This document shows positions 34,419-43,563 of a stretch of DNA of 64,000 bases, one piece after another. This DNA comes from Planctomycetota bacterium. GTDB taxonomy: Bacteria > Planctomycetota > UBA1135 > UBA2386. The notes under the pieces were generated by a model. It saw nothing but the letters and a program-made list of their open reading frames with translations, did not search any database and had not been told where the DNA came from. The stretch spans positions 1 through 64,000 of the forward strand of contig JALORC010000023.1 in the NCBI GenBank assembly GCA_025459175.1. The letters are read 5' to 3'. The translations under genes were made by a program, and so were the position numbers. Within the stretch, counting starts at the first letter, position 1. Each line of letters starts with the position of its first letter.

Positions 34419-35375
34419 ATGCACCATTCCAATTCCTCGCACGGGGGTTCCGGAGCGAAGCTCGAAGGCACGCCGCTGCTGCAGGTCGCCGAGGTCTGGA
34501 ACTGGATCCCGGCGTTCCGCGCCGTCGCCGAGTCGAGCCATCTGCCGACCGCGTCACGACAACTCAGCGTCGCCCCATCGGCGCTGTCCCGTTCGGTGCG
34601 CCTGCTCGAGGCGAGGCTCGGCGTCGAACTGTTCCAGCGCATCGGCTCGCGCCTCGAACTCACCGAGAGCGGCCAGGCGTTCCTGCGGGCGGTGCGCATC
34701 GGCATGCGCAGCATCCACGACGGCATGCTGGCGGTGCGCAGCGAGACGTTGACCGGGGTGATCCGCATCTCGAGCGCCGGTGCCGCGACCACGATCGCCG
34801 TCGTGCCCGCCCTGCTCGAGGTGCGCACGAAGCACCCGGAGCTGCTAGGGGTCGTCGTCAGCGAGGCGCCGGAGGGCGAAGCGGCCGCGCTGTCGGCGGG
34901 CAAGATCGATCTGTCGGTGCGCAGTGCCCCCATTCGCTCCAAGGACCTGACGTCGGTCGAGGTCGGCACGCTGACGCACGGCGTCTACTGCGGCGGCGGT
35001 CACCCACTGCTCGATCGAGATCCCGGGTCGCTGCGCAGCGAGGACCTCGCGGAGTTCGAGTTCGTGTCGCCGGGCACCGATGCCCAAGGCCGCAGCCTCG
35101 ACGGTTGGCCGGATCGCATCGAGCGACGCATCGGCATGCAGGTCGACCAGATGCGCGTCGGTGCCGAAGTGTGCGCGCGCAGCGGCCTGCTCGCGGTGTT
35201 GCCCGATCGACTGGTCGAGCGAATCGCGCTGCCGCTGCATCGCCTGCCGCTCGAGATCGTTCCGGCGGTGCCGGTGTTCGCCGTGACGCGCATCCACTCC
35301 GGAACGCGCAGCCGCGTCAGCGTCGTGCTGGCCGCGATCCAAGCGTGCATGCAGGTCGACGCGCGGCAGCAGTGA
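34419..35375 (+). CDS. LysR-family transcriptional regulator
   Basis: 318 residues. The winged helix-turn-helix (about 28-88) reads FRAVAESSHLPTASRQLSVA then PSALSRSVRLLEARLGVELF. The C-terminal effector-binding part (LTGVIRISS, ... DLSVRSAPI, HGVYCGGGHPLL) resembles periplasmic-binding folds. It is divergent from a secreted propeller gene, a common LysR layout, but the target is not proven. Next rightward 286 bases contain only a gene fragment. Confidence 0.93.
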   Translation: MHHSNSSHGGSGAKLEGTPLLQVAEVWNWIPAFRAVAESSHLPTASRQLSVAPSALSRSVRLLEARLGVELFQRIGSRLELTESGQAFLRAVRIGMRSIHDGMLAVRSETLTGVIRISSAGAATTIAVVPALLEVRTKHPELLGVVVSEAPEGEAAALSAGKIDLSVRSAPIRSKDLTSVEVGTLTHGVYCGGGHPLLDRDPGSLRSEDLAEFEFVSPGTDAQGRSLDGWPDRIERRIGMQVDQMRVGAEVCARSGLLAVLPDRLVERIALPLHRLPLEIVPAVPVFAVTRIHSGTRSRVSVVLAAIQACMQVDARQQ

Positions 35376-35481
35376 GCCAGCCCGCCGGGCGCCGAGACAG
35401 GCGGCAACACGGATTCCGCCAGGCCCGTGGGCAATGACGCCTGGGAAGTTGCCGAGGCGAGGCGGACACCTGGTTGGAACT

Positions 35482-35613
35482 CTACGGGGCACTCAGGGCC
35501 ACGCGGAAGCCGACGTAGTCGGAGCGAGTGTCCGCAGGGAAATGAAAGGCCCGGTCCCCTGTCCGGGCCGGGCCGGGACGAAGCACGCATGCGCCGACCT
35601 CTTGCGCGGCCTG
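35482..35613 (-). pseudogene. Fragment of an FGE/SUMF1-like C-terminus
   Basis: About 43 codons from a stop to TAG, no start. The translation ends HFPADTRSDYVGFRVALSAP, which matches the last strand of formylglycine-generating-enzyme-like domains (DYVGFRV). The rest of the domain is missing, so it looks like a decayed copy. Intact kinase-FGE gene is 1.4 kb away. Confidence 0.5.
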
Positions 35614-35661
35614 TCATCGCGGCTCGTGACCGGACCACGCTCTGTCGAGGCAGGTACCGAG

Positions 35662-36906
35662 CTACTTGGCAGCCTTCCGCCCGACGAGAGCCTCGGCGAA
35701 TGCCTTGCCGATGGGCGCAAGGATCTTCGCGGCGCCGAGGTAGTGGTAGCCGCCGTTCGACGCACCGGCGAGGCGCTTCCATTCCGCCGGGGTGAAGTTC
35801 TGCGCCATGAGCTTCCTCTTGTTCTCCCAGGAATCCGCATCCGGATTCGTGGCTTTCTGCCGCTCGACCTCGGCGTCCACCTTCGGCCAGAGACCGTCCA
35901 TGCGCTCGGAGAGCTTCTCGAGTTCGTCGTCCCAGAACGCGGCCGTCTCCACGGTGAACACGTTGCCGTTGAACTCCGCGAGACCGGACGGTTTCCGCTG
36001 GGCGGCGCGAAAGTGCTTCATCGGGGCGTTCCGGTCGCCTCTGAGGCCGTCGATTCCCATCACGCCGACGACGAACGGCATGTTCGGAGCCGCCAGGTCC
36101 TTCCGCACGTCGCGAATGAAGTTCCCCAGCAGGTCGGCATACATGGCGTAACCGTCGGGCTTGTCCTGCTCCGGGTACACCCCACCGTCGACATAGTCGT
36201 TGAATCCCTGGAACCAGACGAAGCCGGCCAACTCGTAGCCTTGCTTGTCGTCATGGTCGGGCACCACGCGCCGGATGTCCTTCAGGACCATGCGCACGTG
36301 ATCGATCATCGCGCGGTAGATGGCGCCGGTGGCGGCGACCTTCTCGGCCTGGAGCTTCTCGATGTCCTCGCCGTTCTGCTTCTTCTCGGCGAGCTCGCCT
36401 TCCCTCCATACGAACGCTCCGCTGCTCGGCGGGCGAAAATCGGTGTGCAGGCTCCGGCCTCCCCACGAGGTCTTGATGATGAGGACGGGCTCCTTCAGCA
36501 CCTTTTCCATCGTCAGGCCGAACGTGAACTCGGGCCCGATCTTGTCGTCCGGGGCGCCGAAGCCGGTCGTCAAGCGGCCTTTGGCCTCCGTCATGTCGGC
36601 ATAGGCATCGCCGAGGCACCCGATCGACGAGATCCACACGTTGCCGCAAACCCGCGGCTTGCCGTCGGGTCCGCGCATTTCCTTCAGCAGTGGCGCCGTC
36701 TTCGGGTCGTCGGCCATCGCGTCGAAGGTCGAGACGCTGGCATGCCCCTGCATGTTCGACTGACCAGCCAGGATGTACACCTTGAGCGGGGTCTTGGTGA
36801 TTTTCGCCGGTTGCGGGACAAGAGCCGCCTCTTGTGCGGCAGCGGGGGCGGCATGCAATGCCACCATGAAGAGGACCACGACGGTGCGAACCAGTTGACC
36901 GAGCAT
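35662..36906 (-). CDS. Secreted sialate O-acetylesterase-like protein (SASA/DUF303)
   Basis: 414 residues from the ATG at 36906, which begins a signal peptide (MLGQLVRTVVVLFMVALHAA). The SASA fold is marked by the nucleophile Ser in YILAGQSNMQGH, KTSWGGRSL, FVWFQGFNDYV and the C-terminal His in GYHYLGAAKI. It is likely to remove acetyl groups from sugars outside the cell; substrate unknown. It lies downstream of the kinase-FGE gene after 66 bases, same strand. Base composition looks less GC-rich than neighbours. Confidence 0.9.
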   Translation of the reverse strand: MLGQLVRTVVVLFMVALHAAPAAAQEAALVPQPAKITKTPLKVYILAGQSNMQGHASVSTFDAMADDPKTAPLLKEMRGPDGKPRVCGNVWISSIGCLGDAYADMTEAKGRLTTGFGAPDDKIGPEFTFGLTMEKVLKEPVLIIKTSWGGRSLHTDFRPPSSGAFVWREGELAEKKQNGEDIEKLQAEKVAATGAIYRAMIDHVRMVLKDIRRVVPDHDDKQGYELAGFVWFQGFNDYVDGGVYPEQDKPDGYAMYADLLGNFIRDVRKDLAAPNMPFVVGVMGIDGLRGDRNAPMKHFRAAQRKPSGLAEFNGNVFTVETAAFWDDELEKLSERMDGLWPKVDAEVERQKATNPDADSWENKRKLMAQNFTPAEWKRLAGASNGGYHYLGAAKILAPIGKAFAEALVGRKAAK

Positions 36907-36972
36907 GAGTGATGCTGTCCTTGGGAGTGCCGAGGGGAGAGATCGAGGCGGAGGGTGGTAGGGCGGCAAGAG

Positions 36973-39828
36973 CTATTCGCGCTGGATCTCGCGCGCCGGA
37001 CGAACGCCGAGCCCCGCCGAGATCGCGTTGCCGCGCACGAACTCGCGAAACGCCGAACGGAGCCGAGTGGGCGAACTCGCCCACGTACCGCCGCGCACCA
37101 CGCGCCGCCGCGGATCTCGCGATCCGTCCGCGGTCAGCGGTTGCGGGATCGGCCCCGACTCCCGGTAGCTCGGCCGGAACAACTCGCTGCACCACTCGGA
37201 GACGTTGCCATGCACGTCGTGCAGACCGAACGGATTGGCGGCGAAGCTGCCGACCGGCGCCGTGAACATATGGCCGTCGTCGAAGTTGGTGACTTGGACC
37301 AGCACGTCCTTCGACGATCGGTCGGCGAAGTTGGCGAACCGGTGCAGCTGTGGCCCCTCGCTGCCGAAGGACCAGAGTGTGTCCGACCCGGCGCGAGTGG
37401 CGTACTCCCACTGTTCTTCGGTCGGGTACTGCAGCCCGGCCTGGTGCAACACCCGCCGGCCCTCGCTCCATTCGACCTGCTCGACGGGGTGGCGTTTGGT
37501 CACGCGTATCTCATTCACGACCAACCCGAAGTAGAAGTAGCTGGGGTTGCTGCCACCGTCGAGGCGCATCCACTGGGCCTGGGTCAGCTCGTGCTTGGCC
37601 AGGAAGAACGGGGCCACCGTGACCTCGTGGACCGGCCCCTCTTCCGCGCGCGCGAGGGGGTCGAAGTTGGGAGCGCTCTCGTCCTCCCTCTGCGCCCCCA
37701 TGCGGAACGAGCCGCCCGGGATCAGCACGAGCACCACTCCCGTTTCGGCGGCAAGCGGGAGGCTCCCGTCGGCACCGCGCGCCGGGATCGGCCCATCGTG
37801 GGTGGCCAGGTCGAGGAACTCCTGGAGCCCCGAACCGGGATCCCGGCCGAGTGGGACCAACCCGACCTGCGGGCGGAAGCCGTCGGCGCGCAACTCCGGA
37901 TACCGGTCGCCCTGCACGATGTCGTCGATCGCCTGCCGCCAGGCCTCGGCGTCGTCGCCGACGAGGCGCGCCGCGGCCATTCTGGCGAACGCGAGCCGCT
38001 CGCGCACCGAGGCCATGGTGCCGGACGCCGGCGCGGCGAACGCGTCGAGGCGCTGCACGAAATCCGACAACAGGCCGTGCAACCAGGCGTCCTTGGTGGA
38101 CGCGAACGACCAGGTCCTCGCCTCGGGGCCATCCGGCCCGGCTGTGGCCGGCTCGGTGGACAACCCGAGGTCGTTGTCGCTCGCCGGGACCGTCGGGTCG
38201 TGCCGAGGTCGCGGGGCGAACCTCACCGCTCCCGGCAGGACCTGTTCGGACTCGAAACCGACCTGACCAGGCGGGAGGGCGCGGGCGCGCACCGCCATCA
38301 GCTCGGCTCGATGGAGATCGGTGCGGTCGACGACCTGCTGCGCCTCCGTCAGCCATTGCTCCATGAGGTCGGCCTTCTCGATCACGGCCGGCCACAGTTC
38401 GCGTTCGGCACGTCGCACGAGGTTGGCGAGCACGTGGGCATCCGAGAGGCGCTCGACGTCCTGCAGGGCTCGTTGCGCAATCGACTTCTCGCGCAGATAG
38501 GCCTCGTTCTTCTGCCGCAGCTCGGCGTTCGAGGCGTCGAGCTGGCGGTTCTTCCACCCTGCCCAGAACAACCCGACCGTCGCGACGACGAACAACACCG
38601 CGGCCAGGGCGACGGTGCTGCCGACCACCACCCGATGGCGGCGGCAGAACTTGCGCAGTCGGTAGACGAGATCCGGTGGTCCGGCGACGACCGGCAGGTC
38701 GTCGAGATGCCGGCGAACGTCGTCGGCGAGTTCTTGGGCCGAGGCGTAGCGACGCGACTTCTCCTTCTCGAGGCACTTCAGGGCGATCCAATCGAGGTCG
38801 CTGGGCAGCGCCCCGGCCCGTCGGCTCGGGCGGCTCGGTTGCTCGTCACGGATGCGGCGCGCCAGCGTCTCGAACCCCACGCTCGTCGTGACGTCCTCGT
38901 GGAACGGCGTGACCTCGGTCAGCAACTCGTACAACACGACGCCCAGCGAGTAGACGTCCGATCTGGCGTCGACATCGGCCCCGGTGGACTCCGTCTGCTC
39001 CGGAGCCATGTAGGCCGGAGTTCCCACCAGCTGGCGCTGGTGCGTCAGCTGCGACGACGAACCGTTGGCGGCCCCGACGGCCTTGGCGATGCCGAAGTCG
39101 ATGACCTTCGGGATCGCGTCGCCGTCGCACTCCATGACCAGCACGTTCGACGGCTTGATGTCGCGGTGCACGATCCCGCGCTGATGGGCGTGGTGGATGG
39201 CCCGGCAGACGACCTCGAAGATGCGCAGGCGCTCGGCGGTCGCCAGGTTGCGCTGCTGGCAGTAGAGGACGATCGGCGTGCCGATCACCAGCTCCATCGC
39301 GAAGTAGGGGCGACCGTCCGCCGTGCTCCCGGCATCCAGCACCTTGGCGATGCTCGGGTGGTCCATCACCGCGAGCGCCTGTTGCTCCGCCGCGAACCGC
39401 GCGATGACCTGCTTGCTGTCCATGCCGCGCTTGATCAGCTTCAAGGCGACGAGCCGGTGGATCGGCTCCTTCTGTTCGGCCTCCCAGACCACGCCGAAGC
39501 CGCCTTCCCCGAGCGGACGCACGAGCTCGTAGGGTCCGATGCGCTGCCCCGGGCGCCCGGCCTCGTCCGCATCGGCGAACGAGCCGTCGGCGGCCACCTG
39601 CTGGCCGGAGCGCGTCCGGGCGCGTTCGGCCGCTTCGACGACTTCCGGGAGCGGTTCCAGGAACGCGTCCGGGACGTGCTCCGCCTTGGTCAGCAAGGCG
39701 TACACGGCGCGCTGCAGCTCCGGGTCGGCACCGTGCTCGGTCACGAGCAGGCGCTCCCGGTCGGCTGGATCGGTCTCGCGCAGGCGAAGGAACGCGGCCT
39801 TGATCTGTTGGGTGCGATTGCCCTTCAT
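36973..39828 (-). CDS. Membrane Ser/Thr protein kinase fused to FGE-sulfatase-like domain
   Basis: 951 residues from the ATG at 39828. Cytoplasmic N-part with a kinase domain (about 100-370): LGEGGFGVVWEAE, Lys in VALKLIKRG, HRDIKPSNVLV, and VIDFGIAKAVG. One membrane span follows (VVVGSTVALAAVLFVVATVG), then a coiled region. The C-terminal domain is of the formylglycine-generating-enzyme class (VLIPGGSFRMGAQ, YPTEEQWEYATRAG, NVSEWC, RVVRGGTW), but the usual active-site Cys pair is not seen. The gene starts 22 bases after the ECF sigma gene, a typical planctomycete pair, so the kinase may control that sigma factor. Confidence 0.95.
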   Translation of the reverse strand: MKGNRTQQIKAAFLRLRETDPADRERLLVTEHGADPELQRAVYALLTKAEHVPDAFLEPLPEVVEAAERARTRSGQQVAADGSFADADEAGRPGQRIGPYELVRPLGEGGFGVVWEAEQKEPIHRLVALKLIKRGMDSKQVIARFAAEQQALAVMDHPSIAKVLDAGSTADGRPYFAMELVIGTPIVLYCQQRNLATAERLRIFEVVCRAIHHAHQRGIVHRDIKPSNVLVMECDGDAIPKVIDFGIAKAVGAANGSSSQLTHQRQLVGTPAYMAPEQTESTGADVDARSDVYSLGVVLYELLTEVTPFHEDVTTSVGFETLARRIRDEQPSRPSRRAGALPSDLDWIALKCLEKEKSRRYASAQELADDVRRHLDDLPVVAGPPDLVYRLRKFCRRHRVVVGSTVALAAVLFVVATVGLFWAGWKNRQLDASNAELRQKNEAYLREKSIAQRALQDVERLSDAHVLANLVRRAERELWPAVIEKADLMEQWLTEAQQVVDRTDLHRAELMAVRARALPPGQVGFESEQVLPGAVRFAPRPRHDPTVPASDNDLGLSTEPATAGPDGPEARTWSFASTKDAWLHGLLSDFVQRLDAFAAPASGTMASVRERLAFARMAAARLVGDDAEAWRQAIDDIVQGDRYPELRADGFRPQVGLVPLGRDPGSGLQEFLDLATHDGPIPARGADGSLPLAAETGVVLVLIPGGSFRMGAQREDESAPNFDPLARAEEGPVHEVTVAPFFLAKHELTQAQWMRLDGGSNPSYFYFGLVVNEIRVTKRHPVEQVEWSEGRRVLHQAGLQYPTEEQWEYATRAGSDTLWSFGSEGPQLHRFANFADRSSKDVLVQVTNFDDGHMFTAPVGSFAANPFGLHDVHGNVSEWCSELFRPSYRESGPIPQPLTADGSRDPRRRVVRGGTWASSPTRLRSAFREFVRGNAISAGLGVRPAREIQRE

Positions 39829-39850
39829 GCCACGGGTCAGGTCGTACGGC

Positions 39851-40441
39851 TCATTCGGAATCCGGACCTGAAACCGGCGGACGATTCGCGAAATCGTTCT
39901 CGCTGCCCAGACGGTCGTAGAGCCACGCCCGCGCGAACGTCCAGTCGCTGCGGGCCGTTCGCGCCGAGACATCGAGCACCTGCGCCGCCTCGTCGATCGT
40001 CATGCCGACGAAGAACCGCAACGCGACGAGCTGGGCCGAGCGTGGATCCTCCTGCTCGAGCAGGACCAGCGCCTCGCGCAGCGCCAGCAGATCGTCCGAA
40101 GGCACCGGGGCACTCAGCTGCCGCGGCGTGATGTCCACGCGCTTCTGGTCGCCACCGCGCTTCCGCGTCGCCTTCTCACGCGCGCGGTCGACGAGGATGT
40201 TGCGCATCAGGATGCCGGCCGCGGCAAAGAACTCGCTGCGGCTGCTCCAACGCTCCGAGCGGCTGCCCTTCATGCGCAGCCAGACCTCGTGCACCAGTGC
40301 CGTGGCGCTCAGGGTGTTGCCGGGGGGCTGGCGGGCCAGTCGCAGCCGCGCGAAGTTCCTGAGCTCCGCATAGACGGCGCCGAGCAACTCGTCGACGCCG
40401 ACACCCGACGACGCAGCAGGATCCTCGGATCGCGCACCCAT
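39851..40441 (-). CDS. ECF-family RNA polymerase sigma factor (planctomycete type)
   Basis: 196 residues from the ATG at 40441. Region 2 shows NTLSATALVHEVWLRMKGSR and EFFAAAGILMRNILVDRARE; region 4 shows RFFVGMTIDEAAQVLDVSAR with TARSDWTFARAWL. The pattern is the ECF-sigma subset common in planctomycetes (TIGR02999-like). It is co-oriented with a Ser/Thr kinase starting 22 bases on, which may regulate it. No anti-sigma factor nearby. Confidence 0.93.
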   Translation of the reverse strand: MGARSEDPAASSGVGVDELLGAVYAELRNFARLRLARQPPGNTLSATALVHEVWLRMKGSRSERWSSRSEFFAAAGILMRNILVDRAREKATRKRGGDQKRVDITPRQLSAPVPSDDLLALREALVLLEQEDPRSAQLVALRFFVGMTIDEAAQVLDVSARTARSDWTFARAWLYDRLGSENDFANRPPVSGPDSE

Positions 40442-40481
40442 CAGGCGCCAATCTAGCAACCGAAGATCGGGCGGTAGCGGA

Positions 40482-40649
40482 TTTCTTGCTCGGGATCTGC
40501 CGCTTTCGGAAGCTGCTGCCGAACCACGGCCAGCAGCGCCGCGCTCCTGGAACTTCTTCGTGCAGGCGGCGAGTGCCGACTTCGCGCTGGCGGGCTTCCT
40601 GCCGACCTGCGTGTCGGACATCGAGACGCTGCAGATCAGCATCCCGTAG
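40482..40649 (+). pseudogene. Remnant resembling the shared C-terminal domain
   Basis: An open frame without start ends at TAG 40647-40649. Its last residues (SWNFFVQAASADFALAG then CVSDIETLQISIP) read like the last two strands of the shared domain of secreted proteins. It overlaps the 5' flank of the ECF sigma gene on the other strand. Probably what remains of a lost gene; very short. Confidence 0.28.
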
Positions 40650-40659
40650 CCGCGACGCC

Positions 40660-43524
40660 TCACCAGAACAGGCGCTTGCCCTTCACCTCGACCGCCTTCA
40701 CCTCGGCCCCGCGCGCGCGCCAGACCTTCCACACCTGCCCGTCGTAGCTGCCGAGCTCGCGGTCGTTCCACACGTCGCGCAGCGCGGTCACGTCCGCGAG
40801 CGGCTGCAGCACCGGGTTGCCGGCCTGGTCGCGCAGCTCCACCGCCAGCAGCAGATCCCCCGCCTGCACATCCGCGCCGGCCGGCTGCTCGCCGGGATGC
40901 ACGCGCTCGACCAGTACCATGCGCTCCGGGATCCGCTGCGGCTCGCCGGTGCGATCGCCGGTGAACGCGCGGTGCAGCGCGATCGCCGCCTGCCGCACCC
41001 GTTCGCCGTCCTCGGCGTACTCGAAGTCGCGCACCAGCAGGCCCGACTGCCGCACCACCGCCCACACCGGCGCCGACAGCGACTTGCACTCGATCGTCTT
41101 CGGCGCGCCCTGCCGCTCGAGGCCGAGCGAGACGGCGACGCCCGGCGTCTTGTTCTTCAGCGCGAGCGCGAAGCCCGGGCTCCAGACGATCTTCTCGCCG
41201 TCCAGCGACACGATGCGATCGCCCGACTGCACGCCCGCGGCCGCCGCCGGCCCACGTGGATCGCAGTCGAACACCTTGACCACGCCGTCCTCGTCGACGA
41301 TGCGCATGCCGAGATCCGGGCTGCGCAGCTTGTAGGCGGCGAGCAGCAGCGTCAGCACCTGCTTGCGCACGTGATCGACGGAGATCGCGTAGCCCTTGTT
41401 GTTGAACGTGCCGCCGCCGGCACTGTTGATGCCGACCAGCCGCCCGTTCATGTCGAGCAGGGCGCCGCCGCTGTTGCCGCCGTTGATCGCCGCGTCGGTC
41501 TCGATCAGGTGCTCGAGCTTGGCCCAGCGCCCCTTCACGCGCAGCTCCTGGTCCTTCGCCGACACCACGCCGAACGTCACCGTGTTGGCGCGGCCGTGCG
41601 GGTTGCCGATCGCCGCCACCCATTCGCCGAGGGCGAGCGCGTCGCTGCTGCCGAGTTCGACCGCGGGCACCTGTTCGCCGGGCTCAAGCTGCAGCTGCAG
41701 CAGCGACAGGTCGTCCTCGCGCGAGATGCTGAGCACCTGCACGCGATACTCCTTGCCGCCGAACGCGCGCGCCGTGACGCGGTGGTCCGCCACCATCGAG
41801 CCGTCGGGCCGGGTCGCGTCGTCGACGACGTGCCAGTTGCTGATCGCGAGCCCGCTGCGATCGATGATCACGCCCGAACCGAGGCTGATCGGCGCGAACT
41901 CCGGCTCCTTCAGGCTCGCGAACGGATCGTCCTCGTCGACCTTGGTGATGCTCTTCTGCACGTAGATGTTGAGCATCGCGCCGCTGCTCGCCTCGACCAT
42001 GCGCGCGAGCACCGAGCGCCGCTGCTCGCGCTCGGCGGCGGTGGCTTCCACCGGGGCCGACGCCGCCTCGAGCGCGTCGCCGAACAGCCGGCGCAGCCGC
42101 GCCACCGAGACGAACGTCGACAAGTTGGTCTCGGTCGAGATGCGATCGCCGCGCATCGCGAACTGTGCCTCGATCGGATCGATCGCGCCCGCGTCCCCGA
42201 TGCCGAGCAGCCGACCGTGCACGTCGATGACGGCGCCGCCGCCGTTCTGGTTGCCGAGGTTCATGTCGGCCTGGATGCGGCCGCCGTCGCGATCGCGCAC
42301 CGCCGAGATCACGCCGCCGCTGACGACGACCGCGGTGCCGTACGGATTGCCGAGCGCGAGCGCCAGCTCGCCGACCTGCACGTCGTCGTCGCGATTGGCG
42401 GTGATCGGCACCAGCGCGGTGCCGGCCGGCAGTTCGGCCTGCAGCAGCGCGAGGTTGGTGGGACCGTGCGTCTTCACAACCTTCGCGGCGAACGTGCGAC
42501 CGTCGCCGAGCCGCAGCCGCGGCGAGCCGCCCTTGACGACGTGCGCGTTGCAGACCACGAGGCCCGCCGCGGTCAGCACCACGCCCGAGCCGAGCCCCGA
42601 GCGCCGCACCACGCCCCCCGGATCCTTGGCACCGGGCTGCGGCCAATCGCCGTCGCCGCTCCACACCGACACCACCGACGGCGCGGCGCGCTGCACGCCG
42701 AGCACCTGCGGCGCGGGTCCAGCCGCTGCCCCGGCCTTCGGCAGCACCTTCGCGAACGCCTGGCGGATGCGCGCCATCGCCACCACCACGCCGAAGCTCG
42801 GCTTCTTCAGGTCGTCCAGGGTCGGCTCGCTCTGGTCGCGCTGCACGTGTTCACTCGCGTAGAGCCCGAGCAGGCGACCTTCGCCGTCGAACACCGGCGC
42901 GCCGTCGCTGCGTTCGTCGTTGCGCGCATCGGCGAGGAAGATCTGGTCGGCGGCACAGGCCACTCCACCGAGCTGCACCGGGCCGAGTGCGGGGCTGCTG
43001 ACGCCGGCGAACGCGAGCATCGCCTTGCCCTCGGGCCGCGCCAGCACCAGCAGCGGCGCCCCGGCGGCCGGCCGGTCGGGGCCCGGCTTCGCGGCCGTGA
43101 GACCACCGGCCGGCGGCTGCACGCGCAGCAGCGCCAGGCCGGTAGCAGCGTCGATCGCCTCGATGGTGGCCGGCAGCTGCGTGTTCGCCGCGTCGTCGAG
43201 CTGCACCAGGATGCGCTTGTCGGTGGCCCCCTGGGCCTCACGCACCAGGTGGCCGAACGTCAGCACGAGCCCGCTCGCGTCGATCACGACACCGCTGCTC
43301 GAACGCACCAGCGGGAACTTGCCGCGCGGTCCGTCGACCTCGACCAGCACGTGCACGACGCTCGCGCGCACCGCGGCGGTGATGCCGGCCAGAGCGGCCT
43401 TGCGCGCCGGGTCGGTGGCTTCGCTGTCGCGCGGACGCAACAGCGTGGGGGCGGAGACCTCCTGCGCGGGCAGGGACGACACGGCCAGCAGCAGCGCGCT
43501 GACCACCGACGAACGGCGAAGCAT
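40660..43524 (-). CDS. Secreted triple trypsin-fold (HtrA-like) protein with PDZ region, two folds degenerate
   Basis: 954 residues, signal peptide MLRRSSVVSALLLAVSSLPAQ. Three tandem HtrA-like trypsin folds: about 45-250, 290-480 and 530-720. The third is complete: His565 (SNWHVVDD), Asp605 (DDLSLLQL), Ser685 (NGGNSGGALLD). In the second, His is present (CNAHVVKG) but the Ser site reads NQNGGGAVID, and the first reads ERSDGAPVFD, so both lack the nucleophile. A PDZ domain follows (DPRGPAAAAGVQSGDRIVS). A periplasmic protease or chaperone is likely, with two folds for regulation or binding. The gene is followed by nothing but a gene fragment and the ECF gene. Confidence 0.92.
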   Translation of the reverse strand: MLRRSSVVSALLLAVSSLPAQEVSAPTLLRPRDSEATDPARKAALAGITAAVRASVVHVLVEVDGPRGKFPLVRSSSGVVIDASGLVLTFGHLVREAQGATDKRILVQLDDAANTQLPATIEAIDAATGLALLRVQPPAGGLTAAKPGPDRPAAGAPLLVLARPEGKAMLAFAGVSSPALGPVQLGGVACAADQIFLADARNDERSDGAPVFDGEGRLLGLYASEHVQRDQSEPTLDDLKKPSFGVVVAMARIRQAFAKVLPKAGAAAGPAPQVLGVQRAAPSVVSVWSGDGDWPQPGAKDPGGVVRRSGLGSGVVLTAAGLVVCNAHVVKGGSPRLRLGDGRTFAAKVVKTHGPTNLALLQAELPAGTALVPITANRDDDVQVGELALALGNPYGTAVVVSGGVISAVRDRDGGRIQADMNLGNQNGGGAVIDVHGRLLGIGDAGAIDPIEAQFAMRGDRISTETNLSTFVSVARLRRLFGDALEAASAPVEATAAEREQRRSVLARMVEASSGAMLNIYVQKSITKVDEDDPFASLKEPEFAPISLGSGVIIDRSGLAISNWHVVDDATRPDGSMVADHRVTARAFGGKEYRVQVLSISREDDLSLLQLQLEPGEQVPAVELGSSDALALGEWVAAIGNPHGRANTVTFGVVSAKDQELRVKGRWAKLEHLIETDAAINGGNSGGALLDMNGRLVGINSAGGGTFNNKGYAISVDHVRKQVLTLLLAAYKLRSPDLGMRIVDEDGVVKVFDCDPRGPAAAAGVQSGDRIVSLDGEKIVWSPGFALALKNKTPGVAVSLGLERQGAPKTIECKSLSAPVWAVVRQSGLLVRDFEYAEDGERVRQAAIALHRAFTGDRTGEPQRIPERMVLVERVHPGEQPAGADVQAGDLLLAVELRDQAGNPVLQPLADVTALRDVWNDRELGSYDGQVWKVWRARGAEVKAVEVKGKRLFW

Positions 43525-43563
43525 TGCGGGCAGACTACCGCGCCGGGGCCCGCGCCGGCAGCG

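Noticed and set aside
36955..40131. A 1058-codon plus-strand frame opposite the kinase-FGE gene
   Set aside because: No domain is seen in it; kinase and FGE motifs lie on the minus strand.
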